From contig JAHHIC010000038.1 of assembly GCA_019359035.1 (NCBI GenBank), positions 1 to 64,000 of the forward strand: DNA of 64,000 nucleotides, read 5' to 3'. The notes under the pieces are model-generated. The model was not told where the DNA came from. It ran no database searches and saw nothing but the letters and a program-made list of their open reading frames with translations. Each line of letters opens with the position of its first letter. Positions within the stretch are counted from its first letter, which is position 1. Made by a program: the position numbers and the translations under genes. Below are positions 34,932-43,491 of the stretch, piece by piece. Source of the stretch: Scytonematopsis contorta HA4267-MV1 (GTDB lineage Bacteria > Cyanobacteriota > Cyanobacteriia > Cyanobacteriales > Nostocaceae).

Positions 34932-36329
34932 TTATTCAGTAGGTGAATAAATTGCTTGATGCAAAACCTTTAAATATTGTTGAGAAATTATTTCCGGAGT
35001 GAAGTTATTTTGCATATAGTTTCGGGCTGATTTACCCATCCATTCAGCTAATAACTGGTCTCTGGAAAGTAGACGAATAAATTCAGCTAAACCTTCTGCG
35101 TCACCATTCTCAAAAGTCCCACCACAATCGCCTTCTTGCATTAATTTTGTCAAATATGAATATTTTGAGCAAATAATTGCAACAGGTCTACCAGCAGCTA
35201 ATGCAGGGTAAAGTTTACTGGGAGCAACCAAACTTTCAAAACGGACATCAACACTGACTAGAGATAAATCACAAGCAGTTAGTGAATATGGCAGTGTATG
35301 TTTTTCTTGATAAGGTAGGAATATAAAATTATCCAATCCCAATCGTTGCGCTTCTTCCATCACTTGCTTGCGTTTCGCTCCCGAACCAATAAATACAAAT
35401 TGAATTGGCTCGTCTTGCAGTAATTTTGCGGCATCTAGGATAGTGTCCATGTCATGACAGCGACCCATATTGCCGGAATAGAGAACAGTAAATTTATCAA
35501 CCAAATTATGCTGACTAGCAAACCAATTCTCTGCTTTAGGAATAGGTAAGATTGCTTTTGGGTCTCCCCAGCTATGAATTACAGTAATCTTATGGTCTAC
35601 TTGAGGACAAATAGTGGCTACCCTTTCTTTCATTTCCGGGCTTAAAACTATCAGTCCTTTTGCATTTCGCCAAACCCGTCTATTTAAGCTTTGCCAAAAC
35701 TTTACTAACCAGTGATGTTTGGAAATTACTCCTAAATCAACAGCTATATCTGGATAAAGGTCATAGAGAATACACACATAGGGCATTCGGAAAAAAATGT
35801 GGGCTAGATATCCTATAACTGGCAAAAACGGGGGAGCTGTTGTTATCAACAATAAATTACTACGTTGTCGGTTTCTGAGAATATGAAGTACCGTACGCAT
35901 CAGAAACATTACACCGCTAAGTGCTTTACCACGTATCTTTTTAGACCAAATTTGAGTTGCACGAGAACGTTGAATTCTGACTCTACCCAATTGTTCTATA
36001 GGTGGAGCAACAGAAGTCTGAAAAGCATATCCGGGCTGACCTGTAAATACTTCAACATCAACCCCCAAAATTCCTAATTGTCTAGTAAGTTCTTCTATCA
36101 ACTGACCTGTAGCTGCATAGTCAGGCGGAAAAAACTGAGTAATAACAGATAACTTAATTACCTGCTCCAATGAAGCCTTCGTATTCTGAGTAGAAATACT
36201 TTCAGATATTTCTGAGCCAGAAGACAGATTCAATGCTTGGTTGGAGAAACTCTGATTCTTCTTTTCTGCGATTAGATTATTGGTAAACACCTGAGAACGA
36301 AACTTCCTCCACAAGTCACTTAATATCAT
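34932..36329 (-). CDS. Family 4 glycosyltransferase (WcaI/WbuB-like), long N-terminal tail
   Basis: A 465-residue GT-B enzyme. The first 55 residues are polar, S/N/Q-rich and not part of the fold, which starts at LSVITQFFPPDYAATGQLIEEL (split about 60-81). DVEVFTGQPGY, LIVLSPEMKER and the donor domain FTVLYSGNMGRCHDMDTI (about 280-297) follow, then LVAPSKLYPALAAGRPVAII (about 374-393). It could be the initiating or early sugar transferase of the locus. It is transcribed alone, divergent from the Wzc-like gene. A later ATG would remove the tail, so the start is not certain. Confidence 0.8.
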   Translation of the reverse strand: MILSDLWRKFRSQVFTNNLIAEKKNQSFSNQALNLSSGSEISESISTQNTKASLEQVIKLSVITQFFPPDYAATGQLIEELTRQLGILGVDVEVFTGQPGYAFQTSVAPPIEQLGRVRIQRSRATQIWSKKIRGKALSGVMFLMRTVLHILRNRQRSNLLLITTAPPFLPVIGYLAHIFFRMPYVCILYDLYPDIAVDLGVISKHHWLVKFWQSLNRRVWRNAKGLIVLSPEMKERVATICPQVDHKITVIHSWGDPKAILPIPKAENWFASQHNLVDKFTVLYSGNMGRCHDMDTILDAAKLLQDEPIQFVFIGSGAKRKQVMEEAQRLGLDNFIFLPYQEKHTLPYSLTACDLSLVSVDVRFESLVAPSKLYPALAAGRPVAIICSKYSYLTKLMQEGDCGGTFENGDAEGLAEFIRLLSRDQLLAEWMGKSARNYMQNNFTPEIISQQYLKVLHQAIYSPTE

Positions 36330-37466
36330 TAGCTATATTTTCCTATAGAGATTATTTGAACAAAGCAGATAAATTGATTTAGTGAAATGAAGTAAAGTTC
36401 AGTTTTTGCCCATCCGTTATTTAAGCACTATAATCCTGGATGTACATTTTACTTCGGTAGTAACATATGCATTGAACTTGCTCTAATCTTTAAAGATAAA
36501 TTGGTAGATATTTTTTGCTGTCAGAGACTTAAGTTATTCAGAGATACTAATACTTCTTTCTACGAATATAGAATTAACTTAGTAGATTTGCTTATCAGTA
36601 GATATTTCGATAATAATGATAATGCTTGCCTTTACAGTCACCAAACTGCATCATAAAAAACTACAAATCGAAGATAAAACAAACAGTATGGTAATACAAA
36701 TCGTAGCTGTTATTAGTATCAAGAGATACTACTTAATATCAAAAAGTAGTTGGATTCCCTAATTAAGTATTTACGTGCCTAGATAATAAATATACTTACT
36801 ATCTGTTCAATAGTTGAGTTAGGTTATCAGAATATTCTTTGGTAAATGTTCTGGTAAATATTTTCATATATAATTCTATAATTTAGACTATGAGAATATT
36901 TATTTTTACGGTTGTAATCACTAAAACTTTAAATTCCTCTTTTGTTTATCAAGAATTAGTGAATCATGCTATAATGTATCGGGTTAATCTATGATTGAAA
37001 AATAGTTTCATGTAATCTATATTTATTATGGCAATAGATATATTTTTTATAACATATCATGCTCTTAATATCTAGATAAATTCAAAATTAATGTTGCCAT
37101 AAATCAACATCAATAAATCAATACGGGTGACATTTATAATAGAGTTACTAAGTTAATTTAGTTAAGCTAAAAATTGTATTCTATTGAACGAATAGTTAAA
37201 TTATCCTGTCGAGCTATGCCACTAATAGTAAATGATAAATGTAAAAGCCTATTATGCTAGTTAGCAGAGTAAAATAATTTGATTTAAAAGCTAATTAGAA
37301 GCGACCGATTTAGTCAACAAGTTTAGATAGTAGAGAATAGTCATATTAAAATTAGCCAGGGTTTATTGCAAATTACAAATAATTTTATTTTCAAAAGAAA
37401 GAAATCAGTTCTAGATTAACTGATTATATCAATCTGACCTAAGTATTTTATGTGAGATGAATAACA
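36330..37466. other. 1.1-kb AT-rich divergent intergenic region
   Basis: This gap separates the minus-strand glycosyltransferase from the plus-strand Wzc-like gene. It has no ORF worth naming and no tandem repeat. It is very AT-rich throughout and must hold both promoters. Its length and lack of decay signatures of a recognisable gene leave room for long leaders or a small RNA, but I cannot show one. Confidence 0.5.
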
Positions 37467-39545
37467 ATGGAGAAATTTTCTTCCCAACCTATGAATTCAC
37501 AACATCAAAAAAATTCCTTAGCAACATCACCTCAACCAACTGTATTGCGATTGGCTGAAGCTGAAGAAAATGACCAAGGACTACGTAATTTATTAGGTTT
37601 TCTAAAGCGTCGAGGGCTTGTCATTGTCGGAGTCGCAACGGTTATTATGGGTGGAATGACCTATTTGACGTTAACTCAAAAAGCAGAGTATCAAGGTAGT
37701 TTTCGGCTGTTAGTAGAACCAGTTAAAGAAGAAAATACTAATTTAAATAAACTCACTGATACTAATACTGAGGTTGGTGGGAAACAAAATTTAGATTATG
37801 AAACGCAAATTCAGGTGCTAAAAAGTCCTGAACTCATGAACGAGATTGCTAATAATTTAAAAGTGAAATACCCAGAAATAAATTATGACTATTTGGCAAG
37901 ATTTCTGATTATTCAGCGTCTAAATCAAACTAAAGTTATAGAAGTCACTTATCGCAGTGATGATAAAAAGAAAATTAAACCAGTATTAGATAGAGTTGCC
38001 GAGACTTACCTCAAATATAGTCTAGAAAAGCGACAGAGTAAATTACGTCAGGGAATTCAATTTGTTGATAAAGAATTACCTGCTATTAAGAATAGAGTTG
38101 AAAGTTTGCAAAAAGAACTACAAATATTTCGACAAAAGTATAATTTTATAGAACCAAATATCCAATCTGAAGAAATATCTTATGCTCTTCGTCAATTACG
38201 CGATGAGCGACTCAAAGTAAACCAAGATTTAGCAAAAGCACGTGCAAATTTAAATTATTTACAGCAAAATAATGGAAAGCTTACAGTACTTAAGGATTCT
38301 GCTTCTTATCAACAGTTGCTTGCTCAGTTACGTCAAGTAGAAGCTCAGATAGCTTTTGAAAAAACTCGTTTTCAAGAAGAAAATCCTGCAATGCAAACAT
38401 TAATAGAAAAACGGGATAATTTGATACCACTAGTAGAGCAAGAAGCACAAGGAGCTTTGACTACAAAATTAGCAGAAGTTACAAATGAATTACAAGCTTT
38501 AGAGCAGCGAAGTCAGGTGCTAGCAAAGTCAGAGCAGCGATTTACTGAGCAAACTAAGTTATATCCTGTATTGGCACGTAAGTATACAGAATTGCAAAGA
38601 GATTTACAGCTTGCAACTGAAAGCTTAAATCGTTTTCTCTCTACTCGCGAAAATTTACAAATTGATGTAGCTAAAAATGAACTTCCTTGGCAATTAATTC
38701 AGGAAGCTGTAGAACCTAGTAAACAGTCATCTCCAGATGTTCAGCGTAATCTACTTTTAGCAATTATAGCTAGTAGTCTTTTAGGAACTGCTGCAGGAAT
38801 AGTTATGGAAAAGCTTGATAATACATTCCATAACATTGATACACTAAAAGCAAAACTGGAGCCAGCAATTTTAGGCGCTATTCCACTTGACAAACGACTA
38901 CAAAATGCATCTGTATCTACTCGCATACCAGATACTGCTAAATCTTTAGAATCTTTGCGCGTTATCCAGACTAACTTACAATTAATAGGTTCAGAAAGTC
39001 CAGTCCGCTCGGTAGTAGTAAGTTCATTTTCAACTGGAGACGGTGCTTCAACAGTAGCATTTCATATGGCTCAGGTAGCTTCTTCAATGGGACAGAGAGT
39101 ACTTTTAGTTGATGCAAATATGCGTCAGCCTCAAGTTCACTCACTATCAAATTTAAGAAAGGATGGAGGATTAAGTGATTTACTCTCTGGTGAAATATCT
39201 TTAGATGAAGCATTTAAACGAGTGTCATCTACTGGAGAATTACACGTTATTACAGCAGGTTCAATTCCACCAGACCCTGCTAAATTACTTTCTTCAGGGA
39301 AAATGAAAATGTTAATGGAAGATTTTCATCATCACTTCGACTTAGTAATTTATGATGCTCCATCTTTGGAAGGACTCGCTGATACTAGCTTGCTAGCACC
39401 CTACACTGATGGCTTATTAATGGTGGTGAGGATGGACAAAACAGACTGTTCTGTTGTACAGCAAGCTTTGGATAACTTAAAAATGTCGCGAATTAACATT
39501 TTAGGGGTTGTCGCAAACGGCTATAACGCTAAAGTGCTGGGCTAA
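37467..39545 (+). CDS. Wzc-like polysaccharide co-polymerase with degenerate kinase domain
   Basis: A 692-residue inner-membrane protein. The Wzz/GumC chain-length domain spans about 30-440, with a first helix at about 50-68, a long periplasmic coiled coil (KYPEINYDYLARFL to about 400) and a second helix at about 428-448. A ParA/BY-kinase-like domain follows (about 495-690). Its Walker A position reads SFSTGDGASTVA (about 519-530), without the conserved lysine. Walker A' reads LLVDANMRQP with Asn for Asp, and Walker B IYDAPS. There is no C-terminal tyrosine cluster. It may be a co-polymerase without kinase activity. Confidence 0.85.
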   Translation: MEKFSSQPMNSQHQKNSLATSPQPTVLRLAEAEENDQGLRNLLGFLKRRGLVIVGVATVIMGGMTYLTLTQKAEYQGSFRLLVEPVKEENTNLNKLTDTNTEVGGKQNLDYETQIQVLKSPELMNEIANNLKVKYPEINYDYLARFLIIQRLNQTKVIEVTYRSDDKKKIKPVLDRVAETYLKYSLEKRQSKLRQGIQFVDKELPAIKNRVESLQKELQIFRQKYNFIEPNIQSEEISYALRQLRDERLKVNQDLAKARANLNYLQQNNGKLTVLKDSASYQQLLAQLRQVEAQIAFEKTRFQEENPAMQTLIEKRDNLIPLVEQEAQGALTTKLAEVTNELQALEQRSQVLAKSEQRFTEQTKLYPVLARKYTELQRDLQLATESLNRFLSTRENLQIDVAKNELPWQLIQEAVEPSKQSSPDVQRNLLLAIIASSLLGTAAGIVMEKLDNTFHNIDTLKAKLEPAILGAIPLDKRLQNASVSTRIPDTAKSLESLRVIQTNLQLIGSESPVRSVVVSSFSTGDGASTVAFHMAQVASSMGQRVLLVDANMRQPQVHSLSNLRKDGGLSDLLSGEISLDEAFKRVSSTGELHVITAGSIPPDPAKLLSSGKMKMLMEDFHHHFDLVIYDAPSLEGLADTSLLAPYTDGLLMVVRMDKTDCSVVQQALDNLKMSRINILGVVANGYNAKVLG

Positions 39546-39565
39546 AACTATCGCGTGAAAACCAT

Positions 39566-39595
39566 TGTAGAGACGTTACATGTAACGTCTCTACA
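39566..39595. repeat. Perfect 30-bp palindrome (TGTAGAGACG family)
   Basis: A perfect palindrome 20 bp after the Wzc-like stop codon, with outer arms TGTAGAGACG/CGTCTCTACA and a different centre from the copy at 14845. No T-run follows, so its role as terminator is less clear than at 14845. Confidence 0.8.
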
Positions 39596-39687
39596 TGCGA
39601 ATAAACTATTTCCGGAAAAATACTCTTGCAAGCTGTTGTACATAATATATACGCTTGTAACATATAAATTAATACGATTTTTACGGA

Positions 39688-40752
39688 ATGAACCCAGCTA
39701 TCGCACTCACCCAAAAACAACTCTCTGAATTTCTTTTGAATGTGGCAGTAGTGCGACCAGTGTTTATTTGGGGAGCACCCGGAATTGGCAAATCATCTTT
39801 AGTGGAAGCATTTGCAAAAGAAGTAGGAATACCCTGTGTTTCCCTACTTGGTAGCCAACTCGCACCAGAAGATTTAATTGGTGTACCGCAAATTCTTGAT
39901 GGGACAAGTCATTTCTGCCCACCAAGAATAATTGCGCGAGATGAACCCTACTGTTTATTTTTAGACGAATTAAATGCTTGCTCTCACGAAGTTCAGAAGG
40001 CATTTTATAGCCTTATCCACGAACGTCGGATTGGTGAGTATCATCTTCCCAATGGTTCTATTGTAATAGGAGCCGGAAATCGCGCTCAAGATAGTGCCAT
40101 CGTTAAACCGATGTCTTCTGCGTTACTTAATCGCATGATTCATGTGCATTTAAAAGCGAACCATCGAGATTGGTTAGATTGGGCGAAAAATAGTAATATT
40201 CATCCCTGGGTAATTGAATATATCCAAACTCGTCCTGACCATTTATGGAGTCAACCACCTAAACATGAAGAAACTTTTTCTACCCCACGCTCTTGGCATA
40301 TGTTGAGCGATGCTTTGCATGAGTTTGGGGATAGTATTACAAATGATTGGCTAGAAGTTTTAGCTATGGGCTGTCTTTCTCCTCATCATGCGACTCAGTT
40401 TAAAGGTTTTATTAAACAAATTAAAAGTAAATATCAATTAAGTGATATTCTGAAAGGAGAAATAGGTTGGCCGCATCAGCCAGAAGATAGAGATGTTTTA
40501 TATTTCTTGGCACAATCGTTCCGCGCTCAATTAATCAAAGAATTACCTCAAGATAAAAAAGCATCTACAGGTAATCGTCAAGACTTAGCTTATCGTGCTA
40601 AAGCATTGCTAAAAGAACTCGCTTCCATCAGCTTAGAAATAGCCCAGATGGTTGTTGCCCAATCAGAAAAAGGTGATGCTTTACCAAGTTGGCTCATGGT
40701 AGAAATTGTCAGAGATTTGCCGCGTTTGGTGCAAAAAGAAAATGGCAAATAA
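39688..40752 (+). CDS. MoxR-family AAA+ ATPase
   Basis: A 354-residue AAA+ ATPase. Walker A is GAPGIGKSS (29-37). SLLGSQLAPEDLIGVPQILDG (about 54-74) is the MoxR loop. Walker B is CLFLDELNAC (about 88-97), sensor 1 is VIGAGNRAQDSA (about 128-139) and sensor 2 lies near TPRSWHMLSD (about 194-203). MoxR ATPases act as chaperone-like partners of vWA proteins. The next gene encodes such a vWA protein and overlaps this one by 11 bp, so the two are translated together. Confidence 0.88.
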   Translation: MNPAIALTQKQLSEFLLNVAVVRPVFIWGAPGIGKSSLVEAFAKEVGIPCVSLLGSQLAPEDLIGVPQILDGTSHFCPPRIIARDEPYCLFLDELNACSHEVQKAFYSLIHERRIGEYHLPNGSIVIGAGNRAQDSAIVKPMSSALLNRMIHVHLKANHRDWLDWAKNSNIHPWVIEYIQTRPDHLWSQPPKHEETFSTPRSWHMLSDALHEFGDSITNDWLEVLAMGCLSPHHATQFKGFIKQIKSKYQLSDILKGEIGWPHQPEDRDVLYFLAQSFRAQLIKELPQDKKASTGNRQDLAYRAKALLKELASISLEIAQMVVAQSEKGDALPSWLMVEIVRDLPRLVQKENGK

Positions 40753-42517
40753 AAAACATCAAGCAGCTAAGGATATTGCTTTATTAAATTATCAATTAGG
40801 GTGTCAAATTGTTAGTGAACATCCAATGTTTTCGGGATTAGTCTATACTGTACGTCAGCCAGGAAATAGGTGTCCGCCTACATCCTGGGCTGTAGTCACT
40901 AATAAAGGTAACATTCACGTACATCCTACAAGACTTGGGTCTAAAGAAGAATGGGCATATGTGCTGGCTCATTGCGCGTTACATTTAGGATTTGGTCATT
41001 TTCAACAACGTGAAAATTTTCGAGAATGGAATGCTGCGTGCAATTGTTTTATTGCTAAATTTCTAGCTGATTTAAAATTTGGACGCGCTCCCGATGAATA
41101 TAATTTTCACCTAAATTTTTCTACTCGTGATGAAGAAAGTTTATATCAGGAATTTTGTCTTCAAGGTATTCCTGGGTATAACTTTGTTGACATGATTTTT
41201 GAATCTTCTAAAAATAATTATGGATATGTAACTAGTAATAATGACTGGCAAACTCGCTTTGGTGAAGGGTTAATTAGGGCTGTTACTAGCGCAGTGAATG
41301 TTGCAGCAGGAGTTCAATCTTCTTTGGGAGCAGATATTCAAAGAAATACTCTCGCAACTAGAGCTAAGTCTTGGTTTATTAATAGTTATCCTCTTTTGGG
41401 AGCTTTAGCAGCTAATTTTGAAATTATTGAAGACCCATTAATTTGTCAGGGTCTGGATATTTCTGTAGCTGCTGTTGATGCTGAAAGCAAACAAATTTTT
41501 ATTAATCCTGCTGCTGGACTTGATGATAAAGAATGTCGATTTGTGATGGCACATGAATTATTGCATGTGGGATTAAGACATGATGCACGTCGTCAAGGAA
41601 GAGACCCCTATTTTTGGAACGTTGCTTGCGATTATGTGATTAATTGCTGGCTAGTAGAAATGGGTATAGGAGAATTACCTAAGTTTGGTGCATTATATGA
41701 CCCCGATTTAAAAGGTCTATCGGCAGAAGCTCTCTACGACCTAATAGTTACAGATTTGCGTCGCTTCCGTAAACTCGCAACTTTACGGGGGGTGGGACAA
41801 TGTGACATTTTAGAGGAAACAGTTCCAGATTGGTGGAGTTTTGGTGATGGTGTAGAACTGGATGATTTTTACCGACGTTGTTTAAATCAGGGGTTAGTTT
41901 ATCACCACGAACAAAACCGAGGTTTTCTTCCTTTGGGATTAATTGAAGAAATTAATGCTTTAAGTCATCCTCCTATTCCTTGGGATGTGGAGCTAGCGAA
42001 ATGGTTTGATAATTATTTCTCTCCTTTAGTAAAAGTTAGGTCTTACGCTCGTCCTAGTCGTCGTCAATCTTCTACTCCTGATATTCCCCGTCCTCGTTAT
42101 GTTCTTGATAGCAACGCTGAGGAAGGTCGGACATTTGGGGTGATTTTAGATACTTCTGGCTCTATGGATAAGGAACTGCTGGGTAAGGCTTTGGGAGCTA
42201 TTGCTAGTTATAGTATTTCTCATGATGTGCCTTTTGTACGGGTTGTTTTCTGTGACGCTTTTGCTTATGACCAAGGTTATTTAGCACCGGAGGTTCTTGC
42301 TGAACGAGTCAAAGTTAAGGGTCGAGGGGGTACTGTTTTACAACCAGGAATTGATTTGCTGGAAGCTGCTGCGGATTTTCCTAAAAATGGACCGCTACTA
42401 ATTATTACTGATGGGTTTTGTGATAGGTTTCATATACGTCGCGAACATGCTATTTTGCTTCCTGCACATAGGCACTTGCCTTTTGTTGCTAAAGGGAAGG
42501 TTTTTAGAATTAGTTGA
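40742..42517 (+). CDS. vWA/DUF2201-type metallopeptidase-like protein, MoxR partner
   Basis: A 591-residue protein, started at the ATG at 40742 inside the end of the MoxR gene. The C-terminal domain has the MIDAS motif DTSGSMD (about 470-476) followed by GRGGTVLQPGIDLL and LLIITDGFCD, a vWA-like domain. Before it is a metallopeptidase-like domain with AHELLHVGLRH (HELLH at 271-275). An earlier segment AHCALHLGFGH (77-87) with similar flanks has the same histidine spacing but lacks the Glu. Both are followed by a W-N-A/V-A-C block. It therefore seems to contain a duplicated peptidase-like module, one copy degenerate. The MoxR protein probably remodels or regulates it. Confidence 0.85.
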   Translation: MANKKHQAAKDIALLNYQLGCQIVSEHPMFSGLVYTVRQPGNRCPPTSWAVVTNKGNIHVHPTRLGSKEEWAYVLAHCALHLGFGHFQQRENFREWNAACNCFIAKFLADLKFGRAPDEYNFHLNFSTRDEESLYQEFCLQGIPGYNFVDMIFESSKNNYGYVTSNNDWQTRFGEGLIRAVTSAVNVAAGVQSSLGADIQRNTLATRAKSWFINSYPLLGALAANFEIIEDPLICQGLDISVAAVDAESKQIFINPAAGLDDKECRFVMAHELLHVGLRHDARRQGRDPYFWNVACDYVINCWLVEMGIGELPKFGALYDPDLKGLSAEALYDLIVTDLRRFRKLATLRGVGQCDILEETVPDWWSFGDGVELDDFYRRCLNQGLVYHHEQNRGFLPLGLIEEINALSHPPIPWDVELAKWFDNYFSPLVKVRSYARPSRRQSSTPDIPRPRYVLDSNAEEGRTFGVILDTSGSMDKELLGKALGAIASYSISHDVPFVRVVFCDAFAYDQGYLAPEVLAERVKVKGRGGTVLQPGIDLLEAAADFPKNGPLLIITDGFCDRFHIRREHAILLPAHRHLPFVAKGKVFRIS

Positions 42518-42823
42518 TTATGGGTATTGTAGCGCTAATTTTAACAATTCAAAATTTTGATAAAATGCATATTCTAGATTGAAAACTGTCACAATTCAAA
42601 TAAAGTCACTTCTGAAACAGTGATTAAGTACTAATACAAGTTTAATTAACAAAAAATGCAAAAAAACTTGCGAAATAGAGCTTGTTCAGGAATGCGAAAT
42701 GCCCTCTACCTTCTTGCACTAGCATCTATAACTTCAGCCAGAGGTGCAGTGAGTAAATTGTAAATATCTTAAGTAAGTGTCTTTTAATAGAAGCACGAAT
42801 TACCATTTACAGGAGATATTTGC
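42518..42823. other. Intergenic region upstream of csbD-like gene
   Basis: About 300 bp with no ORF. One small palindrome (TCACTTCTGAAACAGTGA, about 42604-42621) is visible. It should hold the CsbD-like gene's promoter; GGAGA just before 42824 is a fair ribosome-binding site. Confidence 0.45.
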
Positions 42824-43171
42824 ATGAAATTTATTCAGCAAGTCAGTAAAATATTATTAGTTTCAGCTCTGGCAATGATTTTATTTGTTGATAATGTCAG
42901 CGTTGCATTTGCCACTACCCATGCACAAACCCAAGTAGAAAGCACGCCAGATTTAGGTAACGCAGTCAAGGGTAATATCAAAAAAGCCCAGGGGAAAATT
43001 CAAGAAACCTATGGAAATGCGACAGGCGATCGCAACGCGCAAATTGAAGGTAAAGTGAATCAAGCTGAAGGTGAAATTCGCTTGACTCAAGGTGGTTCAG
43101 AGTGGGATATCGAAGGTAAAACCCGACAAGCTGAGAACAATATTCATCGCTACCAATCTAGACAAGACTAA
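42824..43171 (+). CDS. CsbD-family protein with signal peptide
   Basis: A 115-residue protein. Residues 1-30 are a signal peptide (hydrophobic LLVSALAMILFVDNVSVAFA). The mature part has CsbD-like helices: GNAVKGNIKKAQGKIQETYG (about 46-65), DRNAQIEGKVNQAEGEIRLT and DIEGKTRQAENNIHRY. CsbD proteins are small general-stress proteins of unclear function. Most lack a signal peptide, so this is an exported version, as is seen in some cyanobacteria. GGAGA lies 8-12 bp before the ATG. One GCGATCGC (HIP1) site lies in the gene at 43026-43033. Confidence 0.85.
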   Translation: MKFIQQVSKILLVSALAMILFVDNVSVAFATTHAQTQVESTPDLGNAVKGNIKKAQGKIQETYGNATGDRNAQIEGKVNQAEGEIRLTQGGSEWDIEGKTRQAENNIHRYQSRQD

Positions 43172-43491
43172 ATCACATAATGCTTAAGAAGCAATTACTA
43201 GCATCCTATTTGACCATATAATAGCTGTTAAACACGGGGGTGAAATTAATGCTAACAATTTGGCGCTCTCGTGTTTATCCTACAATCGTTATAAAGGTTG
43301 AGATTTTACCATTATAGACCAAGTTACTTTCGATGCATTCTTACATTGCAAAGGCTGCAAAAGCTTTTGCTGTGGTAAGTTCTTTACTGCATGGCGAAGA
43401 AATGTTTACCCCCGCTACTTACATTTTATGTTAATTTAGCGCCCAAGGTGTGGTGTAATATCACTTACGGTTACTTATTTTCTGTAAATTT
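43172..43491. other. Intergenic region between csbD-like and tpsA-like genes
   Basis: Both genes end here. A TAAACACG...CGTGTTTA pair (about 43228-43275, loop of about 30 bases) could form a bidirectional stop signal, but it lacks a T-run. A short ORF at the right side is the shadow of the TpsA-like gene. Confidence 0.4.
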
